Assembly: GCA_905233445.1 (NCBI GenBank)
Contig: CAJOEP010000022.1
Span: forward strand, 1 to 63,577
DNA length: 63,577 nt
DNA from: an uncultured Bacteroidales bacterium
Lineage (GTDB): Bacteria; Bacteroidota; Bacteroidia; Bacteroidales; F082
Reading direction: 5' to 3'
Under the pieces are notes generated by a model. The model did not search any database and was not told where the DNA came from. It saw only the letters and a program-made list of their open reading frames with translations. The position numbers were made by a program, and so were the translations under genes. Each line of letters opens with the position of its first letter. Position 1 is the stretch's first letter. Shown piece after piece: positions 37,401 to 43,762 of this stretch.

Positions 37401-37708
37401 GTAACTCGTTTTGCGACACCACCTTCAACCGGGACGACATATATGTCGAAATTACCATTACGATCAGTCGCAAAAGCGATGTTTTTGCTGTCATGCGACC
37501 AAATCGGACAATAATCGTATGCCGTGGAAGTGGTCAGCTGTCGAGCAGTACCACCTTGTGAATCAACGATATAGATATCGCCTTTATATGTAAAAGCGAT
37601 TTTATCGCCATCAGGCGAAATTTTGTTGTAGCGCATCCAGAGTGGCTGCTGTGCATAGGTCAAGACGACCAAAAATGACACAATAAATGTTAGGAATAAT
37701 TTTTTCAT
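34451..37708 (-). CDS. tricorn-like S41 family protease
   Basis: A 1085-residue exported protein. After a signal peptide (ending TYAQQ) come two beta-propeller regions made of WD40-like PD40 repeats (SPDGDKIAFTY, SHDSKNIAFATD, SPDGKEIAFIED), a lysine- and glutamate-rich linker around residue 570-590, a C1 domain, a PDZ domain (AGDIIEKIDGVAI) and an S41 core. In tricorn terms the His is in NVSHSGSG, the nucleophilic Ser in ANYSNAHG, and the oxyanion region in DTRFNGGGR. It likely degrades peptides in the periplasm. The residue after the nucleophile is Asn instead of the Asp of archaeal tricorn. Confidence 0.88.
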   Translation of the reverse strand: MKKLFLTFIVSFLVVLTYAQQPLWMRYNKISPDGDKIAFTYKGDIYIVDSQGGTARQLTTSTAYDYCPIWSHDSKNIAFATDRNGNFDIYVVPVEGGVAKRVTTNSASETPLAFSPDDKEIYYSAAIQKDASDAQFASGWLTELYKVSVDGGRPQQVTAATVCSLSFDTDGESFLYYDRKGSENIWRKHQVSSVARDVVYYNAKDKTHTILTFNIGEDRDPVFMPDHKSFVYLSEPAGRNSQNVYMMQWPAKFEPQQISFFKTYPVRFLSVANDGTLCYGYQGEIYTQKIGQEPKKVDIRIVNDQENVVERGKFGNASDLTITPEGNLIAFVSRGEVFVTSDEYQTTKQITHTPEAEADPSFSPDGKMLVYTSERDGYYNLYLAKMTRKEDLNFAYATLIEEERLFDDDGVERTSPQFSPDGKEIAFIEDRKFLKVINLDSKKVRQITDGTQHYDTDAYPFDYQWSPDGKWFVLTLITNMRSPYSDIGIVSADGGMKIHNITNDGYIAGAPRWALDGNAVIFGSNRYGMRSHASWGSQNDAFICFMNQDAYDKFMLSKEDYEISKKESEANKKDKKDKEIKDKGEKKDKKEEIKPIDIELDRLEERVVRLTPMSSRLSGAVLSKDGDKLYFLSAFEKGFDLWELDVREKSTKILKKLDGGGANLVLNKKGDNIYVLSGGNLQKIDTKGGKSTSIKYDNTMELNRAAEREYMYNHVFLQENKRLFRRDHNGADFEQIKKDFYPFLAHINNNYDFAELLSEVLGELNVSHSGSGYRGVSGGDATAQLGLLYDWSYDKDGLRIEEVLEYGPFDKKSSQVKAGDIIEKIDGVAITKDMDYFPLLNKKVGKTVLVSVYSPKSKKHWEEVVKPISRGAQNDLLYKRWIKRNAQIVDSLSNGRLGYVHIKSMGDASYRDVYADILGKYNLREGIVIDTRFNGGGRLHEDIEILFSGEKYLEQVVRDSVSCIMPSRRYVKPSIMIIGEANYSNAHGTPWVYKYKNIGKLVGMPVPGTMSSVTWETLQDNTLYFGLPVVGYRTEDGNYLENSQLEPDIKVKNTPEKLAQGVDEQLEVAVRELLKELETFNYWGK

Positions 37709-37728
37709 AGAAATTAATTTTTACGATG

Positions 37729-37736
37729 CAAAATTA
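37729..37736 (-). promoter_or_regulatory. -7 box TAATTTTG of the tricorn-like gene
   Basis: Exact TAnnTTTG match on the minus strand, 20 nt before the start codon. Confidence 0.55.
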
Positions 37737-37779
37737 ACAAATAATTTGTAATTTTACACTTTTAAATCTTGATAAAAAT

Positions 37780-38592
37780 ATGGACTTGAATTTGAAGCGA
37801 CCGATAGCGTTTTTCGACTTGGAGACGACGGGGTTAAACATCATACATGACCGCATTGTAGAAGTTAGTGTATTGAGAATCAATGTAAATGGCACACAGG
37901 AGCAACGCACGTGGCGCATCAACCCCGGCATCCCGATTCCACCTGAGACGACCGCCATCCACGGCATCAGCGACGCCGATGTGGCACATGAAAAAACGTT
38001 CAAACAGGCTGCACCAGAGATTTCGAAGTTCTTCGGGGGCTGCGATCTCGCCGGTTACAACATCCTAAAGTTCGACCTCCCGATGCTTGTCGAGGAATTC
38101 ATCCGCGCCGGCGTCAATTTCGACCCGAAAGATCGCCAACTCATCGACGTAATGAACATATTCATGAAAATGGAGCCGCGCACATTGAAAGGAGCATACC
38201 GTTTCTTCCTCAACAAAGAGCTTGACAACGCCCACTCCGCCAACGCCGACACCTTCGCCACCTACGAGGTACTCACAGCCATGCTCGACCGTTATAAAGA
38301 CACCGAATATACTGATTTTAAAGGAGTTACAACAAAACCAGTGGTCAATGACATGACAGAACTGGCACAGTTTTCATCACATCATCAAAATGTCGACTTG
38401 ATGGGGCAGATAGTCTATGACGAGCAAGGCAAGGCCGTTTTCAAATTCGGAAAACACAAGGACGAGCGTGTGGAAGACGTGTTCAGGAAAGAGCCGCAAT
38501 ACTATGACTGGATTATGAAAAGCGACTTCCCGGAATACACCAAGCGCGTGGTGACAAAATTACGCTACCCTGACAAGAATATTAGCTTTTAG
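37780..38592 (+). CDS. DnaQ-like DEDDh 3'-5' exonuclease
   Basis: A 270-residue exonuclease of the DNA polymerase III epsilon/RNase T superfamily. Motif Exo I is FFDLETTGL (Asp, Glu), Exo II is YNILKFDLP (Asp), and Exo III is NAHSANADT (His and Asp), so the DEDDh set is complete. The C-terminal 90 residues add a small domain with a KFGKHKDERVEDVF motif seen in related Bacteroidetes proteins. It may proofread or degrade single-stranded DNA; the direct partner is unknown. The stop codon lies inside a heptamer array. Confidence 0.88.
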   Translation: MDLNLKRPIAFFDLETTGLNIIHDRIVEVSVLRINVNGTQEQRTWRINPGIPIPPETTAIHGISDADVAHEKTFKQAAPEISKFFGGCDLAGYNILKFDLPMLVEEFIRAGVNFDPKDRQLIDVMNIFMKMEPRTLKGAYRFFLNKELDNAHSANADTFATYEVLTAMLDRYKDTEYTDFKGVTTKPVVNDMTELAQFSSHHQNVDLMGQIVYDEQGKAVFKFGKHKDERVEDVFRKEPQYYDWIMKSDFPEYTKRVVTKLRYPDKNISF

Positions 38593-38651
38593 CCATTAGC
38601 CATTAGTAATTGATGACAAAAAATGCTAATGGCTAACGGCTAATAGCTATT
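38589..38651. repeat. inverted heptamer arrays after the exonuclease gene
   Basis: TTAGCCA twice and TTAGTAA on the left, TGCTAAT, GGCTAAC, GGCTAAT and AGCTATT on the right, around a spacer of about 14 nt. The exonuclease stop codon TAG is part of the first unit. Confidence 0.88.
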
Positions 38652-38685
38652 TTCAAGAAATCTTTTTAAATTATTCACAAAAAAA

Positions 38686-38716
38686 TTGTCTCATATCTAA
38701 AAAACAATTATCTTTG
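38686..38716 (+). promoter_or_regulatory. promoter of the DUF3276 gene
   Basis: TTG (38686), a 20-nt spacer and TATCTTTG (38709-38716). Confidence 0.65.
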
Positions 38717-38748
38717 CAAAAATTCTTTAACATCAAAATAGGAATAGT

Positions 38749-39062
38749 ATGGAAGAAAATGAAAAGATGAACAATCGTGAGGAATTGTTTTCGAGACCGG
38801 TACGTGCAGGAAAACGCACCTACTTTTTCGATGTGAAAGCAACAAGAGGCAGAACCGCTTCTTCTATGAGAAACACAAGATTTTCCTATACAAGGAAGAC
38901 TTTGAGAAATTCGCCAACGCACTCAAGGAAACCCTTAATTTCATTGAGACCGGCGAATATCCGGAAGGCTATTTCGATGAGCCGAAAAGTTACGACGAGC
39001 CTAACGACGGCGAGATGAAAGACGACGTAGAAGATTGGTTCAATGATATGGAGAAGAAATAG
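38749..39062 (+). pseudogene. DUF3276 (PUR-domain) gene with internal deletion and frameshift
   Basis: The first frame gives a normal start (EELFSRPVRAGKRTYFFDVKATRG) split here as SRPVRAGKRTYFFDVK then ATRG; the conserved C-terminal part (FYEKHKIFLYKEDFEKF and onward to the stop at 39060) is in another frame. Compared with relatives, the strand carrying a motif like NDYYLTIT is missing, about 40 nt. The junction sequence GAAAGCAACAAGAGGC can be read as Lys-Ala-Thr-Arg-Gly in one frame and as Glu-Ser-Asn-Lys-Arg in the other, both fitting the family, so it looks like a deletion between two copies of a direct repeat. DUF3276 proteins are small PUR-alpha-like nucleic-acid binders. Promoter and terminator are intact. 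Confidence 0.8.
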
Positions 39063-39187
39063 AGTAGAGAGTAGAGAGTAAAGAGTAGAGAGAGGTCTCG
39101 ATAACATGGAGTTTATCGGGACCTTTTCTTTTGTTTTTTATATCGCTTCGCGTTCTTTACTCCCTACTCAATACTCTCTACTCAACT
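39061..39187. repeat. heptamer arrays flanking a terminator
   Basis: AGAGTAG twice, AGAGTAA, AGAGTAG from 39061, and the inverted set CTTTACT, CCCTACT, CAATACT, CTCTACT from 39155. Between them lies the terminator at 39094. The first unit overlaps the stop codon of the DUF3276 gene. Confidence 0.88.
39094..39140 (+). terminator. intrinsic terminator of the DUF3276 gene
   Basis: GGTCTCGATAAC pairs with GTTTATCGGGACC (one bulge, one wobble; 39094-39123), then a T-rich tail. Confidence 0.85.
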
Positions 39188-39233
39188 GTTAATTTTTATT
39201 TAAAAATCTTTACTTTATTTCAAAATTTTTCCG

Positions 39234-39241
39234 TATCTTTG
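39234..39241 (+). promoter_or_regulatory. -7 box TATCTTTG of parA
   Basis: Exact TAnnTTTG match, 30 nt before the parA start. Confidence 0.6.
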
Positions 39242-39271
39242 TACGTTTAAATTAATATATATTTTTTTGCA

Positions 39272-40057
39272 ATGGGAAAGATAATCGCGATAGCAAATCA
39301 GAAGGGCGGTGTGGGCAAAACGACCACCGCTATTAACCTGGCGGCAAGCCTTGCAGTGTTGGAACACAAGACGTTACTGATTGACGCCGACCCGCAGGCC
39401 AACGCCACATCAGGTGTGGGATTCGACCCGAAAACCATCGATGCCAGCATCTACGAATGCATCATCGACAACATCGATCCGCGCACGATTATCAAGGAGA
39501 CGGAAACACCTAACCTATTCCTTCTGCCGGCACACATCGACCTCGTGGGAGCCGAAATCGAAATCATCAACATCCCGCAACGCGAACAGATGATGCGTAA
39601 CTGCCTCGCGCCAATCAAAGACGACTACGACTTCATCATCATCGACTGCTCGCCGTCGCTGGGCCTCATCACGGTCAATTCCCTCACCGCCGCCGACTCA
39701 GTCATCATACCCGTTCAATGCCAATACTTCGCACTTGAAGGTCTCGGCAAACTACTGAACACTATCAAGATAGTGCAGTCGCGATTCAATCAGGACCTCG
39801 ACATCGAAGGCATTCTGCTTACCATGTTCGACAGCCGCACCCGAATCTCGAAACAGGTCGTGGATGAAGTAAAGACACATTTCCAAACAATGGTGTTCGA
39901 CACCATCATCAACGTAAACACACGCCTCAGCGAGGCGCCCAGCTTCGGACAGCCAATTATCATGCACGACGCGGCAAGCAGCGGCGCCATCAACTATATC
40001 AACCTCGCTCGCGAGATTTTAGAACGTAACAGCCAGGAAAATGACAACACCAAATAA
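39272..40057 (+). CDS. parA: chromosome partitioning ATPase ParA (Soj)
   Basis: A 261-residue ParA with the deviant Walker A box NQKGGVGKTT near residue 10, the A' motif LLIDADPQANATSG and Walker B IIIDCSPSLGLITVNSL. It forms an ATP-dependent gradient on DNA that moves ParB-parS complexes apart. It lacks an N-terminal helix-turn-helix, which marks the chromosomal type. The 3' end overlaps parB by 17 nt. The order parA-parB-DUF5683-dapB-lepB is typical of Bacteroidetes chromosomes. Confidence 0.96.
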   Translation: MGKIIAIANQKGGVGKTTTAINLAASLAVLEHKTLLIDADPQANATSGVGFDPKTIDASIYECIIDNIDPRTIIKETETPNLFLLPAHIDLVGAEIEIINIPQREQMMRNCLAPIKDDYDFIIIDCSPSLGLITVNSLTAADSVIIPVQCQYFALEGLGKLLNTIKIVQSRFNQDLDIEGILLTMFDSRTRISKQVVDEVKTHFQTMVFDTIINVNTRLSEAPSFGQPIIMHDAASSGAINYINLAREILERNSQENDNTK

Positions 40058-40925
40058 GAAAAGAGGACTCGGACGCGGCCTCGACGCCATACTGCAAAGC
40101 CCGGAAACCGACATCACATCAGCCGACATCTCCGGAAACTACGTGGCAGGCGCCATAGCCCAAATAGAAATAGACAAAATAGACACCAACCCCTTCCAGC
40201 CTCGAACAGATTTCGACGAATCAGCCCTAAATGAATTGGCTGAATCAATTAAAAATCAAGGAGTTATACAACCCGTAACCGTACGCAAGATGGGTTACGA
40301 TAAATACCAGCTCATCTCAGGAGAACGCCGCCTCCGCGCATCAAAACTTGCCGGACTGAAAACAATCCCAGTGTTCATCCGCGTGGCTAACGACGAGCAA
40401 ATGCTGGAAATGGCTCTTATCGAAAACATCCATCGCGAGAACCTCAACGCCATCGAAGTGGCCATTTCTTACCAGAGACTGCTTGAAGAATGCAAACTCA
40501 CTCAAGATCAACTCTCTGAAAAAGTAGGCAAAGACCGCTCAACAGTAGCTAACTTTTTGAGATTGTTAAAGTTACCAGCCGAAATTCAAATCGCCATACG
40601 CGACGGCTACATCACGATGGGACACGCCAGAGCTTTGGTGAACATCAACGACAAGGCCAAACAGCTCATTATCTTGAAAAGAATCATCGAAGAAGACTTG
40701 AGCGTGCGCCAAGTCGAGATGCTGGCCCGCGAAAAATCTCCAGCAAAAAAACAGAAGAGCGTCGTACCTGAAAGCTATAAAATCCAAGCTGATACGCTGT
40801 CCAAAGCATTGAAAATGAACGTGAAAGTCAATCGCGACAGCAAAGGAAAAGGCTCACTGACAATCAGTTTTAAAAACGACGAGGAGTTCGAGAAACTCAT
40901 CGACTTCATCAATAACGGCAATTGA
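40041..40925 (+). CDS. parB: ParB/Spo0J centromere-binding protein
   Basis: A 294-residue ParB. The Arg-rich N-terminus (KKRGLGRGLDAIL) stimulates ParA in relatives; the ParB/Srx CTP-binding core has NPFQPRTDFDE and ISGERRLRASKLAG; the helix-turn-helix follows (LSEKVGKDRSTVANFLRLL) with ITMGHARAL. The C-terminal dimerisation domain ends at LIDFINNGN. It binds parS sites and spreads. I did not see a parS-like palindrome in this window. The stop codon is just before the DUF5683 start. Confidence 0.96.
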   Translation: MTTPNKKRGLGRGLDAILQSPETDITSADISGNYVAGAIAQIEIDKIDTNPFQPRTDFDESALNELAESIKNQGVIQPVTVRKMGYDKYQLISGERRLRASKLAGLKTIPVFIRVANDEQMLEMALIENIHRENLNAIEVAISYQRLLEECKLTQDQLSEKVGKDRSTVANFLRLLKLPAEIQIAIRDGYITMGHARALVNINDKAKQLIILKRIIEEDLSVRQVEMLAREKSPAKKQKSVVPESYKIQADTLSKALKMNVKVNRDSKGKGSLTISFKNDEEFEKLIDFINNGN

Positions 40926-40927
40926 TA

Positions 40928-41515
40928 ATGAAAAGATTGGGACTGTTACTGATATTACTCATGCTCGCCTCGCAAGGCCTGTTCGCTCAAGATACACTCA
41001 TCTTGAAACAGGAGTCGCCTGCACAGACAGCACGCATCAGAAACAGCCACAGCCCGAAAACAGCCACATGGCTCGCCCTCATACCCGGAGCCGGACAAGC
41101 CTACAACCACAAATACTGGAAAATGCCAATCGTGTATGCAGGCTTCGGCGTCACCACGTATTTCGCAATAACCAATGGCAACGACTATCATTTGTATAGA
41201 GACGCCTACGACTATAAAATGGGCATAAAAACCAACGTCAGCCAGCAGGCTATTGAGGAATCGGCGAAATATACAGAGGACAACCTCATCACATTGCGCG
41301 ACTACTACCGCAGCAACATGGAACTAAGCTGGATAATCACCGCCGCATGGTACATAGTCCAAATAATCGACGCAAATGTCGATGCGCATTTCTTCTATTA
41401 TGACATCAACGAAGACTTAACATTACATGTTGAGCCTCAGTGGAATACGATAAATTTTAATAAAAATTTAATAAACGGGAGCAATTTTGGATTGTCCCTA
41501 ATTTTGAATTTTTAA
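40928..41515 (+). CDS. DUF5683 membrane protein
   Basis: About 195 residues. A signal peptide (MKRLGLLLILLMLASQGLFA) is followed by the DUF5683 core with TATWLALIPGAGQAYNHKYW and two further hydrophobic segments. Family role is unknown, but the gene is regularly found between parB and dapB in Bacteroidetes. I start it at the ATG at 40928, because the earlier in-frame TTG would precede the signal peptide by only two codons. Only 13 nt separate its stop from dapB. Confidence 0.82.
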   Translation: MKRLGLLLILLMLASQGLFAQDTLILKQESPAQTARIRNSHSPKTATWLALIPGAGQAYNHKYWKMPIVYAGFGVTTYFAITNGNDYHLYRDAYDYKMGIKTNVSQQAIEESAKYTEDNLITLRDYYRSNMELSWIITAAWYIVQIIDANVDAHFFYYDINEDLTLHVEPQWNTINFNKNLINGSNFGLSLILNF

Positions 41516-41528
41516 TTTTAAATTTTAA

Positions 41529-42248
41529 ATGAAAATAGTCATTCTCGGTTACGGCAAAATGGGTCACGAAGTGGAGCAAGTAGCTCTGCAGCGCGGGCAC
41601 GAGGTAGTGTATCGCATTGATACCGAGCAGGATTGGTATCGAAACATCGACGGCATCGCCGACTGCGACGTGGTTATTGAATTCAGTACACCGGCCACCG
41701 CAATCGCCAACATCGAAAAATGCTTCGAGCTCGACATCCCAATGGTAATCGGCACAACAGGATGGTACGCCCAACTCGAAGACATCAAAAACCGCTGCAA
41801 AAACGAGGGACATACAATTTTTTATGCGCCAAACTTCAGCATTGGCATGAATTTTGTTATGAATCTTAATAAACAGATGGCTAGATTCGCGCAAAAATAT
41901 GACTATCAGCTGGATATAACCGAAACGCATCATATCCACAAGCTCGACAAACCGAGCGGCACCGCCGTGAAACTTGCCGAAGACATCATTGACAACAATG
42001 ACAACTATGAATATTGGACTCTCGACGATGAGGACACACAAGAAAATGATGATAAAATACTCAGAATCAACGCGATAAGAGAAGGCGAAGTGTTTGGAAT
42101 CCACGAAATAAACGCTCTGTCGGATTGCGACGAGATCACTTTACGTCACGAGGCATTCAGCCGCAAAGGATTCGCCACCGGTGCCGTCATCGCCGCAGAG
42201 TTTATACAAGATAAAAAAGGTGTTTTTACAATGAACGATTTATTATGA
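41529..42248 (+). CDS. dapB: 4-hydroxy-tetrahydrodipicolinate reductase
   Basis: A 239-residue DapB. The Rossmann motif is ILGYGKMGHEVE, the substrate and catalytic region is THHIHKLDKPSGTAVKLAE, with His and Lys in the expected spacing, and the segment IGTTGW is at the nucleotide site. It makes tetrahydrodipicolinate for lysine and diaminopimelate, needed for peptidoglycan. The stop codon overlaps the lepB start by 4 nt. Confidence 0.95.
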   Translation: MKIVILGYGKMGHEVEQVALQRGHEVVYRIDTEQDWYRNIDGIADCDVVIEFSTPATAIANIEKCFELDIPMVIGTTGWYAQLEDIKNRCKNEGHTIFYAPNFSIGMNFVMNLNKQMARFAQKYDYQLDITETHHIHKLDKPSGTAVKLAEDIIDNNDNYEYWTLDDEDTQENDDKILRINAIREGEVFGIHEINALSDCDEITLRHEAFSRKGFATGAVIAAEFIQDKKGVFTMNDLL

Positions 42249-43756
42249 ACATGCTGATAACAATATTCCTTCTGCCGCTGATATTTTCAATTTGTGCGGC
42301 ATTCTGCTACAAATTCTACGAAGGCGCAGGCTACAAGAAATCTGACGCTTTCATCCCCTATTACAACCTTTACATCCTGTCTAAAATTATCAGATGGAAC
42401 AAATGGTGGTGCTATGTTTTGCTGCTGTTCCCATACATCAACACCTTCATGGCGTTTCTGATGTTCATCGAATTGGCAAAATGCTATAATCGTTTCAGTT
42501 TCGGCGAGATTCTGGCGGCAGGCTTCTTCCCTTACGTCTATTTCCCGATTTTAAGCAAGAAAGAAGTCATATATCACGACCCTAAAACAACCGTTCGCCC
42601 GCCTAAAGGCTGGGTGCGCGACTGGCTCGACGCAATACTTTGGGCTGTGTTTGCAGCTCTGATAATCAGGACTTTCCTGTTCGAAATGTATACCATCCCA
42701 TCGTCAAGTATGGAAGGCACCCTCATGACAGGCGACTACCTTCTCGTGAGCAAAGTCGGCTACGGTCCGCGTTTTCCCAACACACCGCTGTCTTTCCCGT
42801 TCGTCCACCATACAATGCCATGGTCAAAAACCATGAAATCATATATCGAATGGCCTAAGGTCGGCTATTGGCGTCTGCCCGGCTTCAGCAGCATCAAACG
42901 CAACGACCCGATAGTGTTCAACTTCCCGGCAGGCGACACCGTGAGCGAAGCTTTCCAAAGCAATGTCACTTATTATCAATTAGTTAGACGATACGGAAGA
43001 GAGCGTGTAAACAATGAACGACAAAATTTCGGCAGAATTATAACTCGACCCGTGGATAAACGCGAAAACTATGTAAAACGCCTTATCGCAATGCCTGGCG
43101 ACACTCTCCAAATCATCGACGGCATCGTTTACATCAACGGCGAAATGGGCTACCAGCCGCCAAAGATGCAAAGCACCTATTATGTCAAGATTAACGGAAA
43201 CGGCATAAATCCAAAGGTTTTAGAGAGATTCGAGATTTACGACGGCAGCAGAATAAACGCAAGCGAATACTATCTTCACATGAATGCCACCACAGCCGAA
43301 GAATTTGGCAAACAGCCATTCGTGCTGGAGGTGAAAAAAATGATTGCACCTGCCGGCACTGAAGTTTCACAAGAAATCTTCCCTAACGACACTCTGCATT
43401 TCAAGTGGAACGTCGATAACTTCGGCCCTATCGTCATCCCAAAAGAAGGCGTGACAGTGAATATCTCCCCTGAAAATATCGCACTTTACGAGAGATGTAT
43501 CACAGCTTATGAACATAACACATTGACAATCAATGATAATAAGATTTTTATAAATGGAATTGAAACCAACGAATATACTTTTGGAATGGATTATTACTGG
43601 ATGATGGGCGACAACCGCCACAACTCACAGGACTCACGCTTCTGGGGCTATGTGCCAGTTGACCATATAGTCGGAAAACCGCTATTTGTTTGGTTTTCAA
43701 AGGATAGCACATACGGAAAAATTCGTTGGAACAGATTTTTCAAATTTCCTAAATGA
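42245..43756 (+). CDS. lepB: signal peptidase I, large Bacteroidetes form
   Basis: A 503-residue signal peptidase I. An extra N-terminal part of about 120 residues has three hydrophobic segments; the usual anchor is near residues 130-148. The nucleophile is Ser155 in YTIPSSSMEGTL and the general base Lys is in NYVKRLIAMPGD. The C-terminal box MMGDNRHNSQDSRFWG is present. A large insertion lies between the Lys box and this C-terminal box, as is common in this phylum. It cleaves signal peptides at the outer face of the inner membrane. Confidence 0.93.
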   Translation: MNMLITIFLLPLIFSICAAFCYKFYEGAGYKKSDAFIPYYNLYILSKIIRWNKWWCYVLLLFPYINTFMAFLMFIELAKCYNRFSFGEILAAGFFPYVYFPILSKKEVIYHDPKTTVRPPKGWVRDWLDAILWAVFAALIIRTFLFEMYTIPSSSMEGTLMTGDYLLVSKVGYGPRFPNTPLSFPFVHHTMPWSKTMKSYIEWPKVGYWRLPGFSSIKRNDPIVFNFPAGDTVSEAFQSNVTYYQLVRRYGRERVNNERQNFGRIITRPVDKRENYVKRLIAMPGDTLQIIDGIVYINGEMGYQPPKMQSTYYVKINGNGINPKVLERFEIYDGSRINASEYYLHMNATTAEEFGKQPFVLEVKKMIAPAGTEVSQEIFPNDTLHFKWNVDNFGPIVIPKEGVTVNISPENIALYERCITAYEHNTLTINDNKIFINGIETNEYTFGMDYYWMMGDNRHNSQDSRFWGYVPVDHIVGKPLFVWFSKDSTYGKIRWNRFFKFPK

Positions 43757-43762
43757 TAAAAA

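Noticed and set aside
39272..40925. parS site near parAB
   Set aside because: I looked for a TGTTNCACGTGNAACA-like palindrome around parA and parB and did not find one; absence in this window says nothing about the genome.
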